From the NCBI GenBank assembly GCA_035550975.1, contig DASZOC010000016.1, positions 1-64,000 on the forward strand: a DNA stretch of 64,000 nucleotides. The letters run 5' to 3'. Shown here piece after piece: positions 41,399 through 51,189 of the stretch. Position 1 is the stretch's first letter. Every line of letters begins with the position of its first letter. The translations under genes and the position numbers were made by a program. Source of the stretch: DASZOC01 sp035550975 (GTDB taxonomy: Bacteria > Actinomycetota > CADDZG01 > WHSQ01). The notes beneath the pieces are model-generated. The model saw only the letters and a list, made by a program, of their open reading frames with translations. It had not been told where the DNA came from and ran no database searches.

Positions 41399-42750
41399 GG
41401 TTCTAGCGCGGCCCCCTCGAGGTCGCTGCCGTCGGTTCCGGTGATCGAGACCGCGACGTAGTCGCCGACCTTCAGGTGACCGGCGGTCGTGAACGAGATC
41501 TCGCCGTCGATCTCGGGCGCCTCGCGGTGCGAGCGCCCGATCCACCGGCCGGTGGCCACGTCGAGGCGCTCCACCAGGACCTCCAGCGTCTCCCCCACGA
41601 TCGAGCACGCGCGTTGTTCCATCGTCGCCTCCGCCGCGACCCGCACACGCTCGGCCCGCTCGCGCGCGACATCGGCGGGAACGTGATCCGGCAGGTCGTG
41701 CGAACGCGTGCCTTGCTCGCGCGAGAACGTGAACGTCCCCACCCAATCGAGCTCGGTCTCCCCCACGAAACTCTCGACCGCGGCCGCGTCGTCGTCGGTC
41801 TCGCCCGGAAAGCCCAGGATGAACGTCGTGCGCACCGCGGCGAGCGGATCGGCGGCACGGACGCGCTCGATCATGCCGTCGAAACGGTCGCGGCCCCCCC
41901 ACCGCCCCATCGCTTTCAAGATCGCGGGCGAGACGTGTTGCAACGACAGGTCGAAGTAGGACGCGATCTTCTCCGAGCCCAGCATCTTGTCGATCAACGC
42001 ATCGGTCACGCCTTGCGGGTGCAGGTACATCAGGCGCATCCGCTCGATCCCGTCCACGTTCTCGAGACGCTCCAGCAGGTCGACGAAGGTCCCTTCGCCC
42101 GAGTCGCGGCCCCACTGGACGGAGTCCTGGCTCACGAGCGACAGCTCCGATATCCTCAGCGACGCGAGGTGGCGCGCCTCGGTCTCGATGACATCGATCG
42201 AGCGCGACCTGAACTTGCCGCGCATGAGTGGGATCGCACAGAACGTGCAGCCGCGATCGCAACCCTCCGCGATCTTGACGTAGGCCCACGGAGCCCGGCC
42301 GAAGCGGACGCGTGGAGCCGCCGCGATGGCCGAGTCCCACCACGCAGGGTCGAAGCGCGTGCCGGGGTCACCCCACACCCGGCGCGTCAACGATCCGCCC
42401 GCGGCGGCGCTCACGATCTGGGAAACCTGCGGATAGGCGGCGAAATCGACCAGGGCATCGACCTCCGGCAGGGACTCCGCCAGCTCGTCGGCCGACCGCG
42501 CCACGAGACAGCCGGTCAGGACGAGGCCCCTCATCGGCCCGTCGTGCTTGAGCTCGGCGAGATCCAGGACCTCCTCGACCGTCTCGCGCCGCGCAGGATC
42601 GATGAAGCCGCAGGTGTTGACCACGACGACCTCGGCCCCTTCAGGGTCCTCCGTCACGTCGTGACCACCCGCGGCCAACAGACCGGCGAGCCCCTCCGAG
42701 TCGATGGCGTTCTTCGGACACCCCAAAGTGACGATGGCGACGCGGGACAT
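41374..42750 (-). CDS. rimO: Ribosomal protein S12 methylthiotransferase RimO
   Basis: Radical-SAM enzyme adding a methylthio group to Asp of ribosomal protein S12. 458 residues: MTTase domain (VAIVTLGCPKNAIDSE, VVNTCGFID, LTGCLVARS), radical SAM motif EGCDRGCTFCAIP and a C-terminal TRAM domain (VGETLEVLVERLD onward). LGCPKN identifies RimO rather than MiaB. The last codons and stop lie within a hairpin repeat. It follows the RodZ-like gene by 13 bp. Confidence 0.96.
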   Translation of the reverse strand: MSRVAIVTLGCPKNAIDSEGLAGLLAAGGHDVTEDPEGAEVVVVNTCGFIDPARRETVEEVLDLAELKHDGPMRGLVLTGCLVARSADELAESLPEVDALVDFAAYPQVSQIVSAAAGGSLTRRVWGDPGTRFDPAWWDSAIAAAPRVRFGRAPWAYVKIAEGCDRGCTFCAIPLMRGKFRSRSIDVIETEARHLASLRISELSLVSQDSVQWGRDSGEGTFVDLLERLENVDGIERMRLMYLHPQGVTDALIDKMLGSEKIASYFDLSLQHVSPAILKAMGRWGGRDRFDGMIERVRAADPLAAVRTTFILGFPGETDDDAAAVESFVGETELDWVGTFTFSREQGTRSHDLPDHVPADVARERAERVRVAAEATMEQRACSIVGETLEVLVERLDVATGRWIGRSHREAPEIDGEISFTTAGHLKVGDYVAVSITGTDGSDLEGAALEPTLDVNPS

Positions 42751-42763
42751 ATCGGAACGGGTC

Positions 42764-43528
42764 CTAGAAAGCGGACTTGACGTCGTCGGGCAGGACCATG
42801 TCGATCGGGTCCTCGCCGCCCGGCGAACCGATGTTCTTGCCGTTGACGATCAACTCGACACCGGCGGGATAACCGAGACGGATGTACATCTTCTCCTCGG
42901 CGGTGAACGTCATGTTGTCGCCCTCCTCTAGCACCTTGTAGAAGAGCTGCTCGCCGTCGGCGTACACCTCCAACCACGACGGGGCCTTGGCCGCGATGAC
43001 CTCGAGCTCGATGCCGTCGGTGAACGCGACGACCGACTCCTCGGGCTCCGGCGTCGGCGACGCCGCTTCGCTCGCCTCTGCCGGTGCGGTTGACTCTTCG
43101 GCGGCAGCAGTGGTCCGGCGCGGGTCGTCTTCTTCCTGCGGTCCCGTTGCAAGCCCTATCGCCGACAGCGCGACGAGCACGACCGTCGCGAGGCCCGCAG
43201 CGGTCGCCCAACTGTTGAACTTCCGTTCCTTCGGAGCCTGCTTCGACCGGCGCTCGAGGGCCGCGATCTGGCCCATCTCGAACTTCTGCGTGCCGTGAAG
43301 ACGGTCGAACTCCTCGACGAGCGGGGTGGGATCGATCTGGAGGAACCGGGCGTAGGTCTTTAGGAAGCTGCGGACGTACGCGGGCGCGAGGAAGTCGAGC
43401 TCATCGGACTCCATCCGCATGAGGAAATCGGCTCGTATGCGCGTGTCGTCGGCAGCTCGTTCGATGCTTACCCGGCGGCGACGCCGAGCGGCTCGAAGGT
43501 AAGCGCCTAGAGTTGCAGGCTCGGTCAC
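42764..43528 (-). CDS. RodZ-like helix-turn-helix membrane protein
   Basis: 254 residues. Cytoplasmic HTH_25 domain (LGAYLRAARRRRRVSIERAA, RADFLMRMESDELDFLAPAY, VRSFLKTYARFLQIDP), one membrane helix (AAGLATVVLVALSAIGLAT, ~112-130), a Ser/Pro/Glu linker and an outer DUF4115-type beta domain (IELEVIAAKAPSWLEVYADG, EGDNMTFTAEEKMYIRLG). It fits RodZ-like proteins that link the cytoskeleton or division machinery to the wall. The location between ftsK and rimO is the usual Gram-positive one. Confidence 0.88.
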   Translation of the reverse strand: MTEPATLGAYLRAARRRRRVSIERAADDTRIRADFLMRMESDELDFLAPAYVRSFLKTYARFLQIDPTPLVEEFDRLHGTQKFEMGQIAALERRSKQAPKERKFNSWATAAGLATVVLVALSAIGLATGPQEEDDPRRTTAAAEESTAPAEASEAASPTPEPEESVVAFTDGIELEVIAAKAPSWLEVYADGEQLFYKVLEEGDNMTFTAEEKMYIRLGYPAGVELIVNGKNIGSPGGEDPIDMVLPDDVKSAF

Positions 43529-43620
43529 CGTACGGCTTTCTTCGGGTTCGGAGCGGTGATTATAGGTCCCATGACAACCAGACGCTCCGGCGCCCGGTTC
43601 GGTTCGCCGTGGGTGACGGA

Positions 43621-45951
43621 TCAGCCCGGAGCCGCCCCCGCATCACGGTTCTCTAGCTCCTCGATCGTCATCAACACGTCGCGCGGCTTACTCCCCTGGC
43701 TCGGGCCGACTACGCCGCGCTGTTCGAGGAGGTCCATCAGGCGCCCCGCTCGCGCGAAGCCGACCTGCAGCTTGCGCTGCAACATCGAGGTCGACCCGAG
43801 CTGCGAGCGGACCACGAGCTGCAGTGCTTCCTCGAGGTGCTCGTCGTCGCCGGCCGAGCCGCCCGCGGCTCCCATCGTCTGCGCGTCCTCGACCGTCACG
43901 CCCTCGACGTAAACCGGCTCGGCCTGGCGTCGTGCGTGTGCCACGACGGCCGAGATCTCTTTCTCGTTGACCCAGGCTCCCTGGATACGGCGCGCCTTGG
44001 AAGAGTTCGCGTGCAGGAACAGCATGTCGCCGTGCCCGATCAGCTTGTCGGCGCCGCCTTGGTCGAGGATCACCCGCGAGTCCTGCTGCGACGCGACGCT
44101 GAACGCGAGACGCGACGGGATGTTGGCCTTGATCACGCCCGTCACGACGTCGACAGAGGGACGTTGCGTCGCCACGACCAGGTGGATCCCGACCGCGCGC
44201 GCCATCTGCGCGATGCGGCAGATCGCCGACTCGACGTCCCGCGGTGCGACCATCATCAGGTCCGACAGCTCGTCGACCACGACGAGGATGTAGGGCAATA
44301 GATGCGGCTCGGGGTCGTCGTCGTTGTGCCTGATCACGGCCCCACGCGCCACCGCCTCGTTGTAGAACTCGAGGTTACGCATCCCCGAGCGCGCCAGCGT
44401 CTCGTAGCGCATCTCCATCTCTCGGACGACCCAGTTCAGCGCCGATGCGGCTTTCTTCGGGACCGTCACGACCGGCGTCAGCAGGTGCGGGACACCCGCG
44501 AAGTGCGTCAGCTCGACACGCTTCGGGTCGATCAGGATCATGCGCACCTGGTCGGGCCGCGCCCGCATCAGGATCGAAGTGATCATCGAGTTGATGCACG
44601 ACGACTTGCCCGAGTTGGTGGCCCCCGCGATCAGGACGTGAGGCATCTCGGTCAGCTTCGCCATCACGGTCTCGCCGGAGATGTCCTGACCGAGGGCGAT
44701 CGACATCGGATGAGGGTCCTTCCGAGCCTCTTTCGAGCGGAGGAGGTCGCCGAGCGTCACCAGCTGTCTGGTCCGGTTGGGCACCTCGACGCCGATGGCG
44801 GAGCGACCCGGGATCGGCGCGAGGAAGCGGAGCTCACCGGAGGCCATCGCGTACTTGATCTCGTTGCTGAGCGACAGGACGCGGTTGACCTTGACACCGG
44901 AGCCGAGCTCGATCTCGAAGCGGGTCACGGTCGGACCCGCGGTATAGCCGGTAACGGAAGCATCGACGTCGAATTGCTCGAGCGTCGTCTCGAGCACCTT
45001 CGTCGCTTCCGCGATAGATCGCTCGGAGATCTCGCGTTCGTCGCCGGTAGTCAGCAGCTCCATCGCTGGGAGCTTGTAGGTCTTGCCGCTGCCGACCGGC
45101 ATCGCCATCTGCCTCGGCGTCTCGGGGGGCGGGACCAACCGAGGAAGGCTCGCTTCCGGGTCGGCCGCGTCGTCCTCCTCGACGTAGTCGGCGTCGTAGG
45201 ACTCCTCGTCTTCGTCTTCGTCCTCTTCTTCGTCTTCGTCGTCATCGCTCTCGAGCGCGCCCGCGGCGAGGCCCTTGACGAACGCCCACCCGCCGACCGC
45301 GCCGGCCCTCGCCCATCCACCGACGGTCGATACCGGCGTGCGCGTGATCACCATCACGCCGACGCCGAACAAGCACAGCAGCAGCAACCACGAGACCCAC
45401 ACGCCGACGAGGCCCGACAGCGGGCTCGCGATCAGCGCCCCGGCGATCCCTCCGACCTCCTGCAGTTTCTCGATCGAGGTCGAGGCAGGCTTGTTGCCGC
45501 GGATCAGATGCACCATCGCGGCCGCCGCGAGACCGCAGAGGGCGATGCCGGCGAGGATGCGGCCGACGTGCTCGCGCGACGACGGGGCAATCATCAGAAC
45601 GCCCGTCGCGATCAGGAGCAGCGGCGTGAGGACGACGAGGCTGCCCCAGATCAACGAGCCGATGTAGTCGATCGCGCCGCCTACGGGGCCCGCGCCGCTG
45701 GAATAGACGCCGAGCCATGCGACCGCGCCCAGGAGAACGACGAGCAGCCCCCATGCTTCCGCCGGCAGGCTCCTGATCCCGGCACCGGTCCAGCGGAGCG
45801 CCGATCCGGCTCCTTCGACGAGGGGCCGGATGCTCGACTGCCTCTTCGGGCGCCGCGGCGGCGGTCGCTTGCGCGGCGCGCCCCCGGCCGGTCGCCGAGC
45901 AGGAGCGCGAGCCGACCTGCGGGCGGGCTTGCGTCGGGTTCTGGTGGCCAG
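43621..45951 (-). CDS. ftsK: DNA translocase FtsK/SpoIIIE
   Basis: Septal ATP-driven DNA pump that clears chromosomes during division. About 776 residues: a very basic N-terminus (TRTRRKPARRSARAPARR), four membrane helices (~70-220), a long Asp/Glu-rich linker near residue 235, the motor domain with Walker A GATNSGKSS and Walker B-like LPYILVVVDELSDL, and a C-terminal gamma winged helix. The start is problematic: the first frame position with a matching upstream GAGGGG is CTG at 45951. A TTG at 46020 would add 23 unrelated-looking residues and no better start is visible. Confidence 0.94.
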   Translation of the reverse strand: MATRTRRKPARRSARAPARRPAGGAPRKRPPPRRPKRQSSIRPLVEGAGSALRWTGAGIRSLPAEAWGLLVVLLGAVAWLGVYSSGAGPVGGAIDYIGSLIWGSLVVLTPLLLIATGVLMIAPSSREHVGRILAGIALCGLAAAAMVHLIRGNKPASTSIEKLQEVGGIAGALIASPLSGLVGVWVSWLLLLCLFGVGVMVITRTPVSTVGGWARAGAVGGWAFVKGLAAGALESDDDEDEEEDEDEDEESYDADYVEEDDAADPEASLPRLVPPPETPRQMAMPVGSGKTYKLPAMELLTTGDEREISERSIAEATKVLETTLEQFDVDASVTGYTAGPTVTRFEIELGSGVKVNRVLSLSNEIKYAMASGELRFLAPIPGRSAIGVEVPNRTRQLVTLGDLLRSKEARKDPHPMSIALGQDISGETVMAKLTEMPHVLIAGATNSGKSSCINSMITSILMRARPDQVRMILIDPKRVELTHFAGVPHLLTPVVTVPKKAASALNWVVREMEMRYETLARSGMRNLEFYNEAVARGAVIRHNDDDPEPHLLPYILVVVDELSDLMMVAPRDVESAICRIAQMARAVGIHLVVATQRPSVDVVTGVIKANIPSRLAFSVASQQDSRVILDQGGADKLIGHGDMLFLHANSSKARRIQGAWVNEKEISAVVAHARRQAEPVYVEGVTVEDAQTMGAAGGSAGDDEHLEEALQLVVRSQLGSTSMLQRKLQVGFARAGRLMDLLEQRGVVGPSQGSKPRDVLMTIEELENRDAGAAPG

Positions 45952-46070
45952 GGCAGCGGTCCCCTCTATCCGGGCGCGTCGGGTCGGTCCCGGGCACCTC
46001 AGGAGCCCCAACTGTAACAACCGACCACTCTTTTAACAGCATTTCCGCCGTCCGGCGGCCGAACGAGCGG

Positions 46071-47726
46071 CTAGACCTCCGTCACTACCGGCATGATCAT
46101 CGGGCGGCGGTGGGTCTCGTGCCACACGTACTCGCCGAGGGCCCGGCGCATCGCCTTTTTGATCGCCTGCCAGTCGGTCACGTGCTCGTGCTCCAAATTG
46201 CGTAGCGCATCCTCGACGCGGTCCTCCGCCTCCTCCAGGAACCCCCGCGCCTCGTCTTCGAACACGAAGCCGCGGCTGATGATGTCGGGCCCCGCGAGGA
46301 TCTCGCCGGTACGCGAGTCGATCGTCACGACGCAGACGACGAAACCGTCTCCGGCCAGCACCCTCCGATCGCGCAGCACGACGGGCCCGACGTCTCCCAC
46401 GCCGAGACCATCCACGAGGATCGTCCCGGACCGCACCTTGTCTCCTCGTCTGACGCGGCCGTCTCGCAGCTCGACGACGTCGCCGTCTTCGCAGATGAAC
46501 ACGCTGTCCCCTTCGACCCCCGCCGCCTCTGCGATGCGAGCGTGCGTCGTCAGCATCCGGAACTCGCCGTGGACCGGAATCAAGTGTCGCGGCCGCACGG
46601 TCTCGAGCATCGTCCGAAGCTCGTCCGCCGCGGCATGACCCGAGACGTGGACGCCGTCTTCCTCTCCGTGGAACACACGCGCTCCGGCGCGGTAGAGCCC
46701 GTTGATCACGCGGTGGACGGCCGACTCGTTACCGGGGATGGGGCTCGCCGAGAGGATGACGGTGTCGTCGCGCTCGACGCGGACCACCTTGTGCTCGCCG
46801 GCCGCGATCAGCGACAGCGCGGACAACGGCTCGCCCTGCGACCCGGTGCAGATGATCACCGCCTTCTGTGGCGGGAGGTGCTCGATATCGGCCACGTCCA
46901 CGATGGTGTTGCGCGCGATCCGCAGATGCCCCAGCTCCCGCCCTACCTCCGCGTTTGCGACCATCGAGCGCCCGACGAAGGCGACGTGGCGGCCGACGGC
47001 CTCGGCCGCGGTGCAGACCTGCTGGACCCGATGCAGGTTCGATGCGAAGCACGCGACGACGATGGAGCGCTCGGCGGAGGCGAATATCTCCTTCAGCTTG
47101 TCGCCGACGACGGCCTCCGAGCCGGTGTGGCCGGGCTCCAGCGCGTTGGTCGAGTCGGCCAGCAGCAGGTCGACGCCCTCTGCCCCAAGGCGACGGAACG
47201 TGTCGAGATCGGTGAGCCGTCCGTCTATAGGCCGCTCGTCGAGCTTGAAGTCGCCGGTGTAGAGGATGCGGCCCTCGGTCGTGTCGATCGCCACGGACAT
47301 CGCGTCGGGGATCGAGTGCGAGACGGCGATGAACCGGCAGCGGAACGGCCCCAGCTCGAGCTCTCCCGGCGCAGAGACCTCGCGCATGTCGGCGTCGACC
47401 GCGAACTCGTCCAGCCGCCGCCGCGCCAGACCAAGGGTCAACGGGGTCCCGTACACGGGAACCGGCACGTCCTTCAGGAACCACGACAGGGCTCCGACGT
47501 GATCCTCGTGTCCGTGCGTCAGGACCACGCCAAGGACCTTGTCGGCGCGCTCGGCCAGATACGTGAAGTCGGGCAAAACCAGATCGATCCCGAGCATCTC
47601 GTCGGAGGGGAACGACAACCCCGCGTCGACCACGACGATCGAGTCGTCGTGTTCGACCGCGAACATGTTGCGGCCGACCTCTCCCAGGCCCCCGAGGAAG
47701 ATCACCCGGGTGGGAGCGTCACCCAC
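46071..47726 (-). CDS. rnj: Ribonuclease J
   Basis: Metallo-beta-lactamase/beta-CASP nuclease with 5'-exo- and endoribonuclease activity. 551 residues: HGHEDHVGAL carries the zinc motif HxHxDH, with further ligands in AVSHSIPDA and YTGDFKLDE. The beta-CASP insert has VACFASNLHRVQQV and CTGSQGEPLSAL, and HVSGHAAADEL and IPVHGEFRML follow. It sits just upstream of ftsK and 6 bp from dapA, the dapA-rnj order of mycobacteria. Together with rny and pnp this window encodes most of the RNA-decay machinery. Confidence 0.97.
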   Translation of the reverse strand: MGDAPTRVIFLGGLGEVGRNMFAVEHDDSIVVVDAGLSFPSDEMLGIDLVLPDFTYLAERADKVLGVVLTHGHEDHVGALSWFLKDVPVPVYGTPLTLGLARRRLDEFAVDADMREVSAPGELELGPFRCRFIAVSHSIPDAMSVAIDTTEGRILYTGDFKLDERPIDGRLTDLDTFRRLGAEGVDLLLADSTNALEPGHTGSEAVVGDKLKEIFASAERSIVVACFASNLHRVQQVCTAAEAVGRHVAFVGRSMVANAEVGRELGHLRIARNTIVDVADIEHLPPQKAVIICTGSQGEPLSALSLIAAGEHKVVRVERDDTVILSASPIPGNESAVHRVINGLYRAGARVFHGEEDGVHVSGHAAADELRTMLETVRPRHLIPVHGEFRMLTTHARIAEAAGVEGDSVFICEDGDVVELRDGRVRRGDKVRSGTILVDGLGVGDVGPVVLRDRRVLAGDGFVVCVVTIDSRTGEILAGPDIISRGFVFEDEARGFLEEAEDRVEDALRNLEHEHVTDWQAIKKAMRRALGEYVWHETHRRPMIMPVVTEV

Positions 47727-47732
47727 CTCGGA

Positions 47733-48644
47733 TCACAGCAGCCCTATCTTCTCCAGGGCGCCGCGGATCGTGTCGGCCTCGTCTTCGGTCACGGGTACGA
47801 GCGGGAGGCGCGGCTCACCGACGTGGATCCCGAGCAAGCCCACGGCGTACTTGACCGGGATCGGGCTCGCGGTGACGCCCATGATCACACCCATGATCTC
47901 GAGATGCTCCAAGAAGATCCGCCGAGCCTCTTCGACCTTGCCGTCGTTGAACGCCGAGACCAGCTGCTTGATCTGGGGGCCGATCAGGTGCGAACAGACC
48001 GAGACGATGCCGACGGCACCCGCAGCAAGATGCGGAAGCAACATCCCGTCGTCGCCCGAGTAGAGCTCGAAGTCCGTATGCCCTGCGGCGTCGAGGTCGG
48101 CGCGCAGCTTCGCCGTCTCCGACGGGTCGCCGACCGCGTCCTTGTTCGCGACGATGTTGCCGTGACCGGCGAGCTCCACCATCGTCTGGCGCTCCACGCG
48201 CCGACCGGTCCGCCCGGGGATGTCGTAGAGCACGAGCGGCACCGCGCTCGCGTCCGCGATCGCGCGGTAATGCGCGAGCAGCCCATTCTGTGGCGGCTTC
48301 GAGTAATAGGGCGTGACGACGAGGCACGCATCGGCCCCGAGGCCGGCGGCTTCCTTCGTCAGCGCGATCGTCTCGGCGGTGTCGGGCGAACCCGTGCCGG
48401 CGATGATCTTCGCCTGGTCGCCGACGGCGTCGATCACCGCGGTGAACAGGCTGAGCTTCTCCTGGTGCGACAGCGTCGGCGACTCGCCGGTCGTACCGGC
48501 GACGACGATGCCGTCGGAGCCGTGCTGGACGAGGTAGTTCGCCAGGCGGCTCGCAGCCTGGGCATCCAGCAATCCGTCGGCGCCGAACGGCGTGACCATC
48601 GCGGTGATGACCTCGCCGAAGCGCGGAGACCGATTTTCTCTCAT
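47733..48644 (-). CDS. dapA: 4-hydroxy-tetrahydrodipicolinate synthase
   Basis: Condenses pyruvate with aspartate semialdehyde, the first committed step toward lysine and diaminopimelate. A 303-residue TIM barrel. The GTTGESPTLSHQEKL loop, catalytic Tyr in VLYDIPGRTG and Schiff-base Lys in IVANKDAVGDPSE are present. Six bp upstream of rnj and near dapB, with a small secreted-protein gene in between. Confidence 0.96.
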   Translation of the reverse strand: MRENRSPRFGEVITAMVTPFGADGLLDAQAASRLANYLVQHGSDGIVVAGTTGESPTLSHQEKLSLFTAVIDAVGDQAKIIAGTGSPDTAETIALTKEAAGLGADACLVVTPYYSKPPQNGLLAHYRAIADASAVPLVLYDIPGRTGRRVERQTMVELAGHGNIVANKDAVGDPSETAKLRADLDAAGHTDFELYSGDDGMLLPHLAAGAVGIVSVCSHLIGPQIKQLVSAFNDGKVEEARRIFLEHLEIMGVIMGVTASPIPVKYAVGLLGIHVGEPRLPLVPVTEDEADTIRGALEKIGLL

Positions 48645-48656
48645 GTGACCCGCAGG

Positions 48657-49154
48657 TTACCCGCCCACTTCGGTCTCTAGGCGGACGCCCCTCGCCCGCT
48701 CGGGCTCTTCGCCGGCATAGGCCGTTACCGAGTTCGCCGCGGGGCCTTCATCGGCCGGCATCCTGAGGTCGAACGACACCGTCATGGAGCCGTCCGTAGG
48801 CAGGGGCCCGAACGCGAACACAACGCCTTCGATCGAGGTCGCCTCCGGCTCGGGGTCGACGTCGACGATCGCGGGATTCTCGTGACGCGTGCCCATATCG
48901 ACGATGGGCACCGGGATCTCTCCCCCACCCGTTGCAGGGCCGACCCTCGCGAACGAGATGAACAACGTGCGGATGTCCGGGCCCGGGTTCGTGATCGTGA
49001 ACGTCGCCGTCTCCACGGAACCGGGCTCGGCCGTCGCGGGGAACGCGACGGTTATCTCGGGGCGTCCTGCCTCGTCCGAGGGGAGATCGCGGGTCCCGAC
49101 GAACAGGGCCAGCACCAGCAGCGCGCCAAGGCCAAGGCCGATCCGTATCGCCAT
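48657..49154 (-). CDS. Small secreted/anchored protein between dapA and dapB
   Basis: 165 residues: an N-terminal hydrophobic segment (IGLGLGALLVLALFVGT) that is a signal or anchor, then a beta-rich domain beginning PEITVAFPATAEPGSVETAT and containing FTITNPGPDIRTLFISFARV. That style recalls DUF11/CARDB-like immunoglobulin folds. No Cys and no catalytic motif. Twelve bp separate it from both dapA and dapB, so it rides in the dap operon; a link to cell-wall synthesis is only suggested by position. Confidence 0.6.
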   Translation of the reverse strand: MAIRIGLGLGALLVLALFVGTRDLPSDEAGRPEITVAFPATAEPGSVETATFTITNPGPDIRTLFISFARVGPATGGGEIPVPIVDMGTRHENPAIVDVDPEPEATSIEGVVFAFGPLPTDGSMTVSFDLRMPADEGPAANSVTAYAGEEPERARGVRLETEVGG

Positions 49155-49166
49155 CTAACGAGCCAC

Positions 49167-49901
49167 CTACAGATCGAGCAGGTTCTCGAGCCCGACCGTT
49201 AGCCCCTGCAGCGAGCCGACGCGTTTGACCGCAAGCACCACACCCGGCATGAACGAGGCCCGGTCCAGCGAGTCGTGCCGGATCGTCAGCGTCTCGCCGG
49301 CAGTTCCGAGGATCACGTCTTGGTGCGCGACCGAGCCCGGAACCCGAACGGAATGGATCCGTATCCCCGAGGAGTCGCCGCCGCGGCTCCCCGGCAACGT
49401 CTCGCTGTGACCCTGCGGCGCCCTCCATGCGGTGCCGCGCGCGTCGTTCATCAGCTGCGCGGTCCTCAGCGCGGTCCCCGAAGGTGCATCGAGCTTGCGC
49501 TCGTGATGGCGCTCGACGATCTCGGCCGTGTCGAAGTGCGGGGCGGCACGCGCCGCGAAGTCCATCATCAGCACCGCGCCGATCGCGAAGTTAGGCGCGA
49601 TGAAGACGCTCGCACGGGCCCCGGCGACCCAACCTGCGACCTCGTCGAGGTCGGAAGCAGACAACCCGGTGGTGCCGACGACGACGTGGATGCCGTTGTC
49701 GACGCAGAACCTGATGTTGGCGAGCACTGCATCGGGCGTGGTGAAGTCGACCGCGACGGTGGCCCCCGCGTCGACGAAGGCACGAGGGTCGTCATTCTCG
49801 TCGACTTGCGCGACCAGCTCTAGCTCGTCGTCTGCTTGCACCGCGCGGCAGACCTCCGAGCCCATCCGGCCCTGCGCCCCGAAGACGCCGACCTTGATCA
49901 C
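49167..49901 (-). CDS. dapB: 4-hydroxy-tetrahydrodipicolinate reductase
   Basis: NAD(P)H-dependent reductase after DapA. 244 residues with the nucleotide loop VGVFGAQGRMGSEV, the family signature IVERHHERKLDAPSGTA (catalytic His and Lys) and the closing GLTVGLENLLDL. The cofactor-binding acidic residue follows strand 2 (VDEND). Part of a pnp / M16 peptidase / dapB / dapA / rnj run. Confidence 0.96.
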   Translation of the reverse strand: MIKVGVFGAQGRMGSEVCRAVQADDELELVAQVDENDDPRAFVDAGATVAVDFTTPDAVLANIRFCVDNGIHVVVGTTGLSASDLDEVAGWVAGARASVFIAPNFAIGAVLMMDFAARAAPHFDTAEIVERHHERKLDAPSGTALRTAQLMNDARGTAWRAPQGHSETLPGSRGGDSSGIRIHSVRVPGSVAHQDVILGTAGETLTIRHDSLDRASFMPGVVLAVKRVGSLQGLTVGLENLLDL

Positions 49902-49917
49902 CCGGTGCCCGATGCGG

Positions 49918-51183
49918 TCACGCCGCGTACTGGTCGAACGCGCCTTCGTCGAAGGGACCGACGACCGTCACCTGGAAGCGACCCGCGCCCATCACCATCT
50001 CTGCGACACGAGCGACGTCGTCCATCGTCAGCCTGTCGAAGCGCTCGATGAGCTCGTCGATCGAAAGGATCTCGCCGGTCGTCAGCTGCTGTTTCCCGAG
50101 GCGGTTCATCCTGCTGCCGGGATCCTCCGAAGCCAGCACGAGCGAACCGCGCACGTGGCCCTTCGCCCGGTCGAACTCGGCTTGGGTAACGCCGTCGGTC
50201 ACGATCGAGCCGACCTCCGCGAGCGCGATGTCGATCACCGTCTCTGCGTTCTGCGGAGTCGTTCCGGCATAGACCGCGAAGGTCCCGGTATCGGCAAACA
50301 ACGCCCGATAGGAGTAGACGGAGTACGCGAGCCCCCGCTTCTCGCGGATCTCCTGGAACAGCCGCGACGACATGCCGCCGCCGAGGATCGTGTCCAGCAA
50401 CGCCAGCGCATGGCGGTCTCGATGGCTGCGCGAGAGACCTTCGGTCCCTACGACGATGTGGGCTTGCTCGGTAGGACGCTTGTGGACGTTGACGTTCAGC
50501 TTCGCTTCCGGCGCGGGGCCGGTGCGCGACGTGCGCAAGCCGTCGCCGGCAGCGAACAGGGCGTCGACCTGGCGGACGAGGTAGTCGTGATCGAGGTTAC
50601 CGGCCGCGGCTACGACGAGGTTGCTCGGCGCGTAGCGGTCGCGCCAGTAGGACGCGACCTCGTCGCGCGCCACGTTGCCGATCGTCTCGTTGAACCCGAG
50701 CACCGGGCGCCCCAGTGGATGGCCGTCCCACAGCCGCCGGTAGAACAGGTCGTGAACGAGCTCGTCCGGTGCGTCCTCGTGCATCGCGATCTCTTCCAGG
50801 ATCACGTTGCGCTCCGAATCGAAGTCGGCGGGGTCGATCTTGGAGTTCAAGATCATGTCGGACAGGACGTCCAGAGCCATCGGCAGGTCGTCGGAGATGA
50901 CCCGCGAGTAGTAGCAGGTGTACTCCTTGCCGGTGAACGCGTTCACGTCGCCACCCACGGCATCGAACTCGTCGGCGATCTCCTTGGCGGACCGCTTCGG
51001 CGTGCCCTTGAACAGCAGGTGCTCGAGAAAATGCGACGTGCCCGCCAGGTTGTCGGGCTCGTCGCGGGCACCAACGTCGAACCAGAAGCCGCACGACACC
51101 GAGCGCACCTCGGTCATCGTCTCGGTCACGACGGTAGCGCCCGAATCGAGAACGGTCCGGGCGAAGCGGTTGTCGGTGGTCAA
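49918..51183 (-). CDS. M16-family zinc peptidase (PepR-like)
   Basis: 421 residues, the pitrilysin/processing-peptidase type. The inverted zinc motif HFLEH gives His51, Glu54 and His55, with the third ligand Glu in RNVILEEIAMHED. The C-terminal inactive-half fold includes RGLAYSVYSYRALFADTG with the conserved Arg-Tyr pair. Immediately after pnp (6 bp) as in mycobacteria and streptomycetes, where it is called PepR. No signal peptide, so intracellular peptide turnover is likely. Confidence 0.93.
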   Translation of the reverse strand: MTTDNRFARTVLDSGATVVTETMTEVRSVSCGFWFDVGARDEPDNLAGTSHFLEHLLFKGTPKRSAKEIADEFDAVGGDVNAFTGKEYTCYYSRVISDDLPMALDVLSDMILNSKIDPADFDSERNVILEEIAMHEDAPDELVHDLFYRRLWDGHPLGRPVLGFNETIGNVARDEVASYWRDRYAPSNLVVAAAGNLDHDYLVRQVDALFAAGDGLRTSRTGPAPEAKLNVNVHKRPTEQAHIVVGTEGLSRSHRDRHALALLDTILGGGMSSRLFQEIREKRGLAYSVYSYRALFADTGTFAVYAGTTPQNAETVIDIALAEVGSIVTDGVTQAEFDRAKGHVRGSLVLASEDPGSRMNRLGKQQLTTGEILSIDELIERFDRLTMDDVARVAEMVMGAGRFQVTVVGPFDEGAFDQYAA

Positions 51184-51189
51184 GACGAT

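Noticed and set aside
46542..48680. A 712-codon plus-strand open frame
   Set aside because: Antisense shadow of rnj and dapA; Arg/Asp/His-rich translation with no recognisable domain.
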